Assembly (NCBI RefSeq): GCF_030730875.1
Contig: NZ_JAVAMA010000017.1
Span: forward strand, 1 to 54,607
Direction: 5' to 3'
DNA from: Sphingomonas sp. DG1-23
GTDB taxonomy: Bacteria > Pseudomonadota > Alphaproteobacteria > Sphingomonadales > Sphingomonadaceae
DNA: 54,607 nt
Positions 29,055 through 36,073 of this stretch are shown here, one piece after another (position 1 is the first letter of the stretch; each line of letters starts with the position of its first letter). The notes below the pieces were generated by a model, which was given only the letters and a program-made list of their open reading frames with translations, did no database searches and was not told the origin of the DNA. The translations under genes were made by a program, and so were the position numbers.

Positions 29055-29973
29055 TGCCCGTCCTCTTCGAAAGCAGGTCTACAAATGCGAGGCTAACCCC
29101 GACAAGCACATGAGTCGCGAGGATCAGTCCCGCCATGAGCACCATCAGTGCAGACACTTCGACTCGGACGCCGAGCGCGAGGACGGCTATGCCAGCGAAC
29201 ATGACGTCCTTGTTCGGCACGAAGGGCAGCCGCGAGATCAGAAGGCGAATGCTTGCCAGAACAAGCCACCAGACAAGCGGAACGTCCGGCAGCACAAGAT
29301 GCCACAGAGCCGCCGAAAGAATGGCCGTCGCAAATATTCTCGAGAGATGGACCGCGAAGACCATTCCGAGTTCTTTGCTTTCCAGTGAAAAAAGCGACCG
29401 GCGAAGCAGCATCACCGCGAGCGAGGTCCCGATCACGAAGGCGAGTGACCAACCGATTGCGGCCGCATGATCATGCAGCGGCACCAGCTTCGCGAAGGGA
29501 AACGCCATAGCGAGAAAGGCAAGGGTGGTCACGTTGCCCGCGACCGCCGAGAGCACGGCGACATCCTTCACCGCTCCGAACGGAGTGGTCACGAATTTGA
29601 GGTTCTGCCGTGCCCAGCCGTAGAAATAGACCTCTCCGAGATAGCCGACCAGCAGTTCGTTGTAGATGAGCTTGCGGATCAGAACACCGAAGGCGCCGGC
29701 ACCGACGCCCCAAAGGCGTTGGAAGATGAACCAGTCGCTTGCGGGTCCAATCAGGTAGCTGATGGCGAACAGGCCCCAGAATGTCAGCGAAGTCGGTACC
29801 AACCCGAGCGTCTTCGCAAAATCGAGGTCGCGCGCCTGGTAGATCGCGGCGCCGATGACGATCAGCGAAAGGATCGTTCCGAGAATGCCTCCCGGAGCCG
29901 GCATGGCGCGGCGATCCTGCGGTTCGAATGCGAACGTTCCAGTCGGCGCGAGCGCGAGAGTTTGATCGAGCAT
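29035..29973 (-). CDS. polytopic inner-membrane protein, possibly flippase/LPG-synthase-like
   Basis: 312 residues with about eight hydrophobic helices (for example GTILSLIVIGAAIYQA, LTFWGLFAISYLIGPA, AGNVTTLAFLAMAFPF, and a dense C-terminal set from about 215). The mid segment NELLVGYLGEVYFYGWARQN resembles the conserved loop of UPF0104/lysylphosphatidylglycerol-synthase-like flippases, but the match is weak. Its position between two GT4 genes and a permease suggests a role in moving a lipid-linked sugar. Name is tentative. Confidence 0.65.
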   Translation of the reverse strand: MLDQTLALAPTGTFAFEPQDRRAMPAPGGILGTILSLIVIGAAIYQARDLDFAKTLGLVPTSLTFWGLFAISYLIGPASDWFIFQRLWGVGAGAFGVLIRKLIYNELLVGYLGEVYFYGWARQNLKFVTTPFGAVKDVAVLSAVAGNVTTLAFLAMAFPFAKLVPLHDHAAAIGWSLAFVIGTSLAVMLLRRSLFSLESKELGMVFAVHLSRIFATAILSAALWHLVLPDVPLVWWLVLASIRLLISRLPFVPNKDVMFAGIAVLALGVRVEVSALMVLMAGLILATHVLVGVSLAFVDLLSKRTGNATPAL

Positions 29974-30003
29974 TTCCGGGCCTCGCTCGTTGACAAGAGC
30001 CCG

Positions 30004-31173
30004 CTAGACCCCGCCCCCGTGCCATTCCCGCACCCTGCTGCGCATTTTCTTCCGACGCTGATGGCGAGAATCGCCGACCAAAGCGGTGAGCCTGGACAGA
30101 TAGAGCTGACCAGAGCTTTCCAACGTGAACCCGGCGGCAAGGCGCCGCATTGCCGTGCGATCCGGCCGCAAATGCCTCGCGACGTTCATTGCCACGCTCA
30201 GAGTATCGGGATTGCCAGGGGGAACCACCACGCCGAATTGCCCGTAGCCTGTCAGCCATTCCATGCTGACGCAGCAGTTCGTGGCGGCGATCGGTAACCC
30301 TGCAGCCAGGGCCTCCAGAATGACCGCAGGCGCGCCTTCGTAGTGGGACGAGAGGACAAAGACGTCCGCCTTTGCGTACAGCGCTCGAACATCGTCGACG
30401 TGCCCGACAAACCGGACTTGCGATCGCAGGCCTAACGCGTTTGCTCGTTTGACGAGTCGGTCGCGCTCGGGGCCGTCTCCAGCAATGACCAGCACGTCGT
30501 CGGGCCGGGCGTGGCGCGCAAATGCTTCGAGCAGCAGCATCTGATTCTTCTGCGCGGCAAGCCTGCCAATCGTGAGGAAGCGGCAACCAACTTGCGCGTT
30601 CCTGGCTGATCTTGCGCCGGAAAGCTGATGCAGGTCATATTCGGACAATGCCGGATCGGGAATGACGCTGACCCTGTTTCCCGGGAGCGCCAGTTCGCGC
30701 TCGACTTCGGCACGCATGGGCGCCGCGATCGCCACGAAGCCGTCGAGGGCGATACCCTGTGCTCTGAGCCACCATCGATAGATGGGTTTGACGAGCTTCG
30801 GAAGATCGCGCCGTTCCAGATCGTTGCTGATCTTGACGAGAACAGGAGGGCATTGGCTACCGAGGAGAAGCTTCGTCGCCACGCAAACAACGGTGTAGGT
30901 ATTGCCTGGACAAAAAACGACGTCGACCTTTTCCTTGAGAAGGAGCCGGACGAATGACCAGATCATCCAGATCGTCTCCCACCGGTCGGTTGAAAACGGT
31001 TCTCTCATGACACGATAGTCAAGGTCGGGAGCGATATCGGCACAGACTCCGCGGCTTCGGCCAAGGACTATGACGGGATCATGCCCCTCGCCTCGCCAGT
31101 ATTCGGCAAGGCGTAGCGCGACACGCTCGACCCCGCCTGGTTCGAAGCTATGAATGGGAATGGCAATTCGCAT
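30004..31173 (-). CDS. GT4-family glycosyltransferase
   Basis: 389 residues, GT-B fold. FEPGGVERVALRLAEYW is the N-terminal loop. RFLTIGRLAAQKNQMLLLEAF, VLVIAGDGPERDRL, VRFVGHVDDVRALYAKADVFVLSSHYEG and the EX7E region with E281 in VILEALAAGLPI define the donor half, typical of GT4 enzymes that use UDP- or GDP-sugars. It is the first gene of the leftward operon at 26250-31173. The C-terminal 20 residues are strongly basic, perhaps for membrane contact. Confidence 0.92.
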   Translation of the reverse strand: MRIAIPIHSFEPGGVERVALRLAEYWRGEGHDPVIVLGRSRGVCADIAPDLDYRVMREPFSTDRWETIWMIWSFVRLLLKEKVDVVFCPGNTYTVVCVATKLLLGSQCPPVLVKISNDLERRDLPKLVKPIYRWWLRAQGIALDGFVAIAAPMRAEVERELALPGNRVSVIPDPALSEYDLHQLSGARSARNAQVGCRFLTIGRLAAQKNQMLLLEAFARHARPDDVLVIAGDGPERDRLVKRANALGLRSQVRFVGHVDDVRALYAKADVFVLSSHYEGAPAVILEALAAGLPIAATNCCVSMEWLTGYGQFGVVVPPGNPDTLSVAMNVARHLRPDRTAMRRLAAGFTLESSGQLYLSRLTALVGDSRHQRRKKMRSRVREWHGGGV

Positions 31174-31329
31174 GCCCGGCTAGACGCCGATCCTATTCAA
31201 GACCCGCACCTGCCTTGCGACGCGTTCAGGGCCTGGAAATCACAAGAACCACCGGACGCAGGTGCCGGGACGGGCGCTACCGAGGAAGAGGGCGGCGGTG
31301 CGCCAGGCGATCGACATCGGTCGAGGGGG

Positions 31330-31576
31330 CGCGACCACGGCACGCGCCTGGTCGACCCGCGCGGCCGCCTCGGCCATTGTCGGATTATCGCTCAGACCGC
31401 CGAAACCAGATGATCTATGCGGATCGTCCAGCTGCGACCGGTCCGCCCGGACCGTTGGTCCATGAAGCCGGTACGTCCAGTGCTGGCCGACGGCCCTCGG
31501 GTTGCAAGGTGCATAAGCCGGGCAAGATGGCGGGAAACGCCATGCCGGCGCGAAGGAAAGGTCGCCATAGGGGCAT
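31330..31576 (-). pseudogene. frameshifted remnant of an RND efflux outer-membrane lipoprotein (NodT type)
   Basis: In one frame (31576 to about 31415) PAILPGLCTLQPEGRRPALDVPASWT resembles the NodT N-terminus (a lipoprotein cysteine, a 'P-x-Y-x-R-P' region, 'VPAAW'). The next frame (about 31437-31333) continues as SQLDDPHRSSG...SDNPTMAEAAARVDQARA, which matches the 'LD..V..AL..NPT...A.ARV.QA.A' helix of that family. The frames are interrupted and nothing resembling the rest follows, so this is a decayed 5' fragment. Identification is by pattern only. Confidence 0.45.
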
Positions 31577-31636
31577 AGTGTCCACCAGCGCAGGGCATGC
31601 CTGCCGCCGGCAGATCGGGATCGGTTGTTGGAATCC

Positions 31637-31666
31637 GGGCGCCGGAGACAGTTTGTCCCGGCGCCC
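31637..31666 (-). terminator. hairpin downstream of the MipA/OmpV gene
   Basis: A perfect 9-bp stem GGGCGCCGG / CCGGCGCCC with a 12-nt loop, about 58 bp past the stop of the MipA-like gene. No T-tract follows on the minus strand, so termination is likely but not certain. Confidence 0.5.
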
Positions 31667-31723
31667 TTTGCGACCCGACGGGTGTTCCCGCCGGATGACG
31701 CCGATCCCATATGCCACGGCCGG

Positions 31724-32575
31724 TCAGAAGGTGTAGGTCAGGAAACCCATGCCGAACGGAGCGGTCTTCTTCCGTACGATAGGGCTGTCCTTGACTTTGC
31801 CCAGCAGCGTCGTGACCCCGCCCGCCGCACCGAAACCGATATGGTCCGTCAGTCGATATTGCAGCCCAAGCTCTGCCTTCGCATCCAGCAGACCCGAACC
31901 CGGGCGGAACTGCCGAAGACCCGATTCCTGTGCCTGACGCGCGCTCACGCCGTAGAAGCGGTCATTGTGTTTCGCGTTCGCCCATCTCGTCCCGATCGAG
32001 GGCGTGAGGAACAGCCGGTCGTTCACGACGATGGGCCGCGACAAGCTGAAATCGGCGATCATGCCTTTCGTGCTGCCCGCGAAGATCTGGGTGACACCGG
32101 CCGTGGCTTCGAGGCCGAACTGTCGAACGCTGACGAAGCCGCGTGCGCCTGCTCCCATATCGACCTTGTTGAACCGGTTCGGCACATCCTTCCGCTCGTA
32201 ATTGTCGGTCACCAAGACGACGCCGACACCGGCCGTAAGCGCCTCGCTGTCCGCCGGCGCGACGCCGATCCCATTCTGGAAATTGACGAAGAAGTGCCCG
32301 CGCTTGATGTCGATCACCGGAATCGGCTGAAACTGATATTTCCTCGAGCCCAAATAGGCGGGCTGATACAGGCCGCCGAAGCCGATCGCGATGTGATCCT
32401 CATCGGGGCCACCGTCCTGGCCTATGGATTCTCCAGGATAGCCGGACGCTTGCCCGGGAGCGGCGGTGAGCGGCGGCTCGATTTTCGTCAGCGTCTGGGC
32501 CGCCGCGGAACTGGCCCAGACGAAGGCGCTCGCCGAGACGATAACGCGATTACAAAAGCCAGGTGTTTGACGCAT
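31724..32575 (-). CDS. MipA/OmpV-family outer-membrane protein
   Basis: 283 residues with a signal peptide (VIVSASAFVWASSAAAQ). The mature protein is a predicted beta barrel: IAIGFGGLYQPAYLGSRKYQFQPIPVIDIKRGHFFVN is the family's opening, with alternating strands to the terminal FLTYTF. The family forms scaffold or porin-like barrels of uncertain function. ATG 32575 follows GGGAAACGAC; the frame to 32587 starts with TTG. No partner gene lies adjacent. Confidence 0.88.
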   Translation of the reverse strand: MRQTPGFCNRVIVSASAFVWASSAAAQTLTKIEPPLTAAPGQASGYPGESIGQDGGPDEDHIAIGFGGLYQPAYLGSRKYQFQPIPVIDIKRGHFFVNFQNGIGVAPADSEALTAGVGVVLVTDNYERKDVPNRFNKVDMGAGARGFVSVRQFGLEATAGVTQIFAGSTKGMIADFSLSRPIVVNDRLFLTPSIGTRWANAKHNDRFYGVSARQAQESGLRQFRPGSGLLDAKAELGLQYRLTDHIGFGAAGGVTTLLGKVKDSPIVRKKTAPFGMGFLTYTF

Positions 32576-33455
32576 GTCGTTTCCCAATATGTGGTTCGAG
32601 CAATGTCCGCCGGTGGCGGCGTTCGGCGTAGAAGCTGTTGACCAGCCTGCTTATTCCGCTTGGAACAGATGGCGCATGGTCCCCATCGGCGAGCGAATTC
32701 ACCGCCGACAATCGAACGCCATGAATGCTTTGCAGCGCCCAGGATTCAGTATCCGCAAGTGAAAGTCCGGAGTGGCGCCGCACGAATACACGCGCGCGAC
32801 ACGACGCCGGCGCTCAAATGAGACGCGAAGTCTTTGTGGGTCATGGTGATCGCCGCAAATCAGGCTGTGTTAGGCAATGTGGCACGTCGGTGTCTCCGAT
32901 TTGCCCCTGAGACGCCAGCCGGATTGCAGACCCGCACCAGGCGATGTGAAAATTCTCGGCCCCGCCGACACCGACATTCTTTATGTGTCTCGGTGTCGGC
33001 GGCCCCTCGTCGATCGTCGTGATGACGCGGCGGGCCTCGAGGAGCGGGGACTGCCGGACATGGCGAGCGTGTCGCGGATCGTCCCGCAGAATTACGCCGT
33101 AGGGCAAAACCTCGGGGTCGCGGGGGCGATGGCCAGGCGGATACAACAACATCAACAACTCGATGGCGCTCGGCTTCCAGACCGCACCCCAATCAAAGCT
33201 AACCATTTACGTGATGCCGGACCTCGACGGGCGCCCGGCGACCATGCCGCCCTCGACGCGCAAACCTATGGCCGAGAGGAACCCGTCGCGGATCTCATTC
33301 CGGATGCTCATGACGTTCCTGGAAAGCGACCACCTATTCAACGGGAGGCCGAAGTGAGCCGACGCCCTCTAGCGCGGACGAGGCAACACCGGAGCCGATT
33401 GGGGTGATGTACAGGGCGCGGCGGCGCGAGCGTGCGCCCCGCGGTCGCCTGATCC
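32576..33455. other. decayed region without intact gene
   Basis: About 880 bp. All open frames are short and low-information. A plus-strand frame at 33163-33357 (ending SDHLFNGRPK) may be a remnant of an enzyme gene lying divergent from the LysR remnant, but I cannot name a family. It looks like gene decay at the border of a mobile island. Confidence 0.4.
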
Positions 33456-33754
33456 GACGAAGCTCGCGACCGCCAGATCTACCCTGGTGGTTCCGAACTC
33501 AGGCGTCGCCGTCACCCTGAGCCGCCCCTTTGGTCCCAAGGCCTGCTGAGCCACTGCCGCCTCCGCCGCCTCCACCGCCGAAAGAATCGCGGACGCGCGC
33601 TCGAAATAATCTCTCCCCACGTCGGTGAGGCTGAGGCGACGCGAGGAACGGTTCAGAAGCCGAGCGCCGAACTTCTCCTCCATCCTCTGCACGATCCGGC
33701 TCGCACAGGCCTTGTCGGTCGCGAGCCGCGCGCTGCGGCGGTGAACGATCCCTC
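33456..33754 (-). pseudogene. frameshifted and truncated LysR-family regulator
   Basis: The helix-turn-helix start EGSFTAAAR is read in one frame (33754-33728). It continues in another frame from 33731 as ARLATDKACASRIVQRMEEKFGARLLNRSSRRLSLTDVGRDYFERA..., a clear LysR N-terminal domain. After VDLAVASFV (33456) the effector domain is lost. The shift lies near 33728, within the conserved helix region. Confidence 0.8.
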
Positions 33755-33911
33755 CGTCACACCGCGACGAAGACACGCATCTCGGAGAGTCCCACCGTTG
33801 TAGACATCGGCAACGATATGCTTCCCCACGTCGGTCGCGGCCGCATCCCTCCACCTTAAGACTGGCTCGCGTAAACTTCCGATGCTCGCCGACACAGCCG
33901 CGCGAGCGCTA

Positions 33912-34286
33912 TCAGCCGATCCTGACCGAGTTCCTGTCGCAATCGGCGGGCTCGACCCGCCGGCAATCGCGCCCCGGCTGCTCGACTATTTCGGCTCGCT
34001 TCGCGGCATATTTGGCGGCGATTCGCGCCCGCTTCTTTTCCAGCGACGGATCGATGCCAGCCGCGATCTCCTTGCGGGCATCGTCCCGGCGTGTCCTCGC
34101 ATCGGCAATGCCGACTTGCGGCCAGCCACCGAGATGCAGCGTCTTCTGCTTATCCAGGAAGCGGTAGTTCATCCGCCAGAGCTTGGGTCCGTTTGGTTTG
34201 ACGGTGAGGTACAGACCTTGGGCATCAATCAGGTTGTACGCCTTCTCCGCAGGCTTGGCGGAGGCAATTTTGATATGTGTAAGCAC
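33912..34286 (-). pseudogene. truncated P4-type tyrosine integrase (DUF4102 arm-binding domain)
   Basis: 124 codons. The first about 95 residues match the arm-type DNA-binding domain of P4-family integrases (AKPAEKAYNLIDAQGLYLTV, GPKLWRMNYRFLDKQKTLHLGGWPQVGIADARTRRDD, AAGIDPSLEKKR). Sequence beyond ARIAAKYAAKR is unrelated and ends at a stop, so the core-binding and catalytic domains (R-H-R-Y) are missing. A full-length member has about 400 residues. This marks the left border of an integrated element that can no longer excise on its own from this gene. Confidence 0.85.
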
Positions 34287-34319
34287 GTCGATTTCCCAGC
34301 AAGTCGGGTCAATCCGAGA

Positions 34320-34357
34320 CCATCAAAAGCACCAACAAATGATGGTGCTGTTGATGG
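34320..34357. repeat. 15-bp inverted repeat upstream of the integrase remnant
   Basis: CCATCAAAAGCACCA pairs with TGGTGCTGTTGATGG with one mismatch and an 8-nt loop. It is 34 bp from the integrase start, without a T-tract. It may be an integrase/excisionase arm site or an operator. Confidence 0.6.
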
Positions 34358-34520
34358 TTCTAGCCGGATTTCGCCGGACGATGTCGGGCGATTCTCGGTC
34401 GAAAAATGCTGTAAAACCAGCCGCTTACTGGATGCTACTGGACGGTGCCAGAGCGAGGAGTGGTGCCAGAAGAGGCATCAAATTCACCGACTAAGCTACT
34501 GAAATTAAATGAATTTACGG

Positions 34521-34557
34521 GAGGGGGCATTCTCGTGGCCCCCAATATGGCCCCCTC
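34521..34557. repeat. GC-rich inverted and direct repeats, possible attachment-site material
   Basis: GAGGGGGC (34521) pairs with GCCCCCTC (34550), and GGCCCCC occurs directly at 34537 and 34549, 12 bp apart. Position next to the integrase remnant suggests integration-site or arm-site sequence. The function is inferred. Confidence 0.3.
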
Positions 34558-34666
34558 GAAGAACTCGACAGCTGAATTTTTTAAGCCCGCAGAGGCCAGT
34601 GGCTAGCCTGTGGCACCGGCTGCGCCGGCGATTTTAGCCGCCTTTCAGCCTTCTCACTAGGGCCGA

Positions 34667-34710
34667 TTTTTGGAAAAATTTCGAAAAGTTTTCGAAAAAC
34701 ATTCCAAAAA
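34667..34710. promoter_or_regulatory. AT-rich nested palindrome (possible origin or operator)
   Basis: Outer arms TTTTTGGAA / TTCCAAAAA enclose inner arms TTTCGAAAA / TTTTCGAAA over 44 bp. The tract is far more AT-rich than its surroundings and lies about 110 bp before the AlpA-like gene and the primase genes, a position suited to a replication origin or an operator of the element. Confidence 0.5.
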
Positions 34711-34818
34711 TTGCATATTGCGAGCGGCTTTTCTTTGAGCAACAAAGCGTCCATCGCAATCGCAGTATGGAACGCGGCGGCGGTGTTTTAAAAACCGTAG
34801 TAGCCGAAAGGTAATATC

Positions 34819-34989
34819 ATGTCATGCATCAGCATGTCTGTGAGTGATGCTTGCCGCCATATTGGAATTGGTCGCACAAAACTCTATCAACTTATCTCAT
34901 CAAATAGCCTGGATGTTGTAAAAATTGGGAGGAGGACTTTGATTCTCACCGCCAGCATCGAGCGTCTCATCAATGCAGGTGGTCAGTGA
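34819..34989 (+). CDS. AlpA/excisionase-like helix-turn-helix protein
   Basis: 56 residues, translated directly from the sequence: MSVSDACRHIGIGRTKLY, then a wing with KIGRRTLILTASIERLI. This is the helix-turn-helix pattern of excisionase/AlpA-type regulators (first helix, 'GIGRTKLYQLI' recognition helix, 'KIGRRTLI' beta wing). In P4-type satellites and islands such proteins control integrase expression and excision. AAGGTAATATC precedes the ATG. It is followed after one base by the primase gene. Confidence 0.85.
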   Translation: MSCISMSVSDACRHIGIGRTKLYQLISSNSLDVVKIGRRTLILTASIERLINAGGQ

Positions 34990-34990
34990 G

Positions 34991-36073
34991 ATGGACTATT
35001 TTGGTATGCGCTCCACGCACGGTCAGGAATGGGACCAGGCCTTCTTGGCTCGCTTCAGCATGCACGCGCTGGCTAGTGAGCACACTCATCTGACCCGTCA
35101 AGGAAACGAATATGTCGGCCGATGCCCATTCCCCGACCACCGCGACTCCACTCCCAGTTTCTCCGTGAACGAGGCGAAGGGAGTGTTCCGATGCTTCGGG
35201 TGTGGACGGGCCGGCAATGCGGTGTCGTTCATGCAGCAGATGTACGGTCTGTCGCACTCTGACGCCTGCCGTGAGCTCTACGAAGGCGGCGATCTTCCTT
35301 CAACGGTAAGCGGCACGCACAGGGAGAGTGACTCTGAAAAGACCAAGTGGGCGAGGAATATATGGAACGATGCCCTGCCGATCGTCGACACGCCGGTTGC
35401 CGAATATCTCGATAGCCGCGCACTGCCGTTCGAGTTCGTAGGTCAGCAGGAAAACATCCGGTTTGCTCGCCTTTCGTTCGACCGGTCGGCGCAGAAGCAT
35501 CCTGCGCTCGTGGCCGCCGTGAGGGATCTGAGCGGCGAGATCGTCGGCATTCAACGCATTTATTTGACTGAAGAGGGCAAGAAGCTCGGATCGAGTTGCA
35601 AACGATCACTGGGGCCAACCTCGGGCGGAGCAATCCGCCTCAGGGGGATAGATGCGCCTCCCGGTGAACCCGAGAACATCTACATCTGCGAGGGGTTGGA
35701 GGACGGCCTCAGTATCGCCCGTGACCAGGCGCATGCGGTGGTGTGGGTGACGATGGGCACGGCCAATCTCGCGAACGTGCAGCTGCCGCCCGCGTGCAAA
35801 ACCGTGACGATCGCCCACGACAACGATGATGCTGGCCTTCAGGCCGCCGACGTAGCCACCAAGCGGCTAATCAAAGCGGGTTTCGAAGTTAGTCTATATC
35901 CGCCTCCGGCCGGCTTTAAAGACTGGAACGAATATCTCGTTTGGTGGGAGTTCAGCTCGGATGTCTACGGGAACGAGCTTGAATGGCTCTACGTCGCGGA
36001 GCCGGGCCGAGACGAACCAGAAGTTCCCGAACTCCCCTCCCTCAGTGAGATGCTCGGCCATGACCGCTTTTGA
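34991..36073 (+). CDS. DNA primase-like protein with CHC2 zinc finger and Toprim domain
   Basis: About 360 residues. The N-terminal zinc finger is CPFPDHRDSTPSFSV...FRCFGCGRAGNAV (C45, H50, C68, C71). The C-terminal Toprim part shows NIYICEGLEDGLSIAR (catalytic Glu) and IAHDNDDAGLQAA (Asp-x-Asp), then GFKDWNEYL. Such primases start replication of phage-satellite or plasmid-like elements. ATG 34991 was chosen because it directly follows the AlpA stop; ATG 34973 is possible but overlaps it. The gene overlaps the next by 14 bp, forming an AlpA-primase-DUF3987 replication module. Confidence 0.9.
   Translation: MDYFGMRSTHGQEWDQAFLARFSMHALASEHTHLTRQGNEYVGRCPFPDHRDSTPSFSVNEAKGVFRCFGCGRAGNAVSFMQQMYGLSHSDACRELYEGGDLPSTVSGTHRESDSEKTKWARNIWNDALPIVDTPVAEYLDSRALPFEFVGQQENIRFARLSFDRSAQKHPALVAAVRDLSGEIVGIQRIYLTEEGKKLGSSCKRSLGPTSGGAIRLRGIDAPPGEPENIYICEGLEDGLSIARDQAHAVVWVTMGTANLANVQLPPACKTVTIAHDNDDAGLQAADVATKRLIKAGFEVSLYPPPAGFKDWNEYLVWWEFSSDVYGNELEWLYVAEPGRDEPEVPELPSLSEMLGHDRF

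Larger units (their letters stand above)
31174..31723. other. intergenic region with a decayed gene
   Basis: About 550 bp with no intact gene. It holds fragments of an efflux outer-membrane protein on the minus strand (annotated separately) and a GC-rich hairpin downstream of the MipA-like gene. Confidence 0.5.
34287..34818. other. intergenic control / attachment region of the mobile element
   Basis: About 530 bp between the divergent integrase remnant and the AlpA-like gene. No gene is seen. It contains the hairpin at 34320-34357, short direct repeats (GGTGCCAGA at 34443 and 34462), GGCCCCC repeats at 34537 and 34549, and an AT-rich nested palindrome at 34667-34710. Confidence 0.55.

Noticed and set aside
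33882..34502. Plus-strand 206-codon open frame opposite the integrase remnant
   Set aside because: It is the antisense shadow of the DUF4102 fragment, which has clear family similarity on the minus strand.
34443..34515. Possible tRNA fragment (TGGTGCCAGAAGAGG) as attachment site
   Set aside because: The string resembles the 3' end of a reversed tRNA gene, but the T-loop and acceptor stem cannot be folded from the neighbouring bases, so no tRNA is called.
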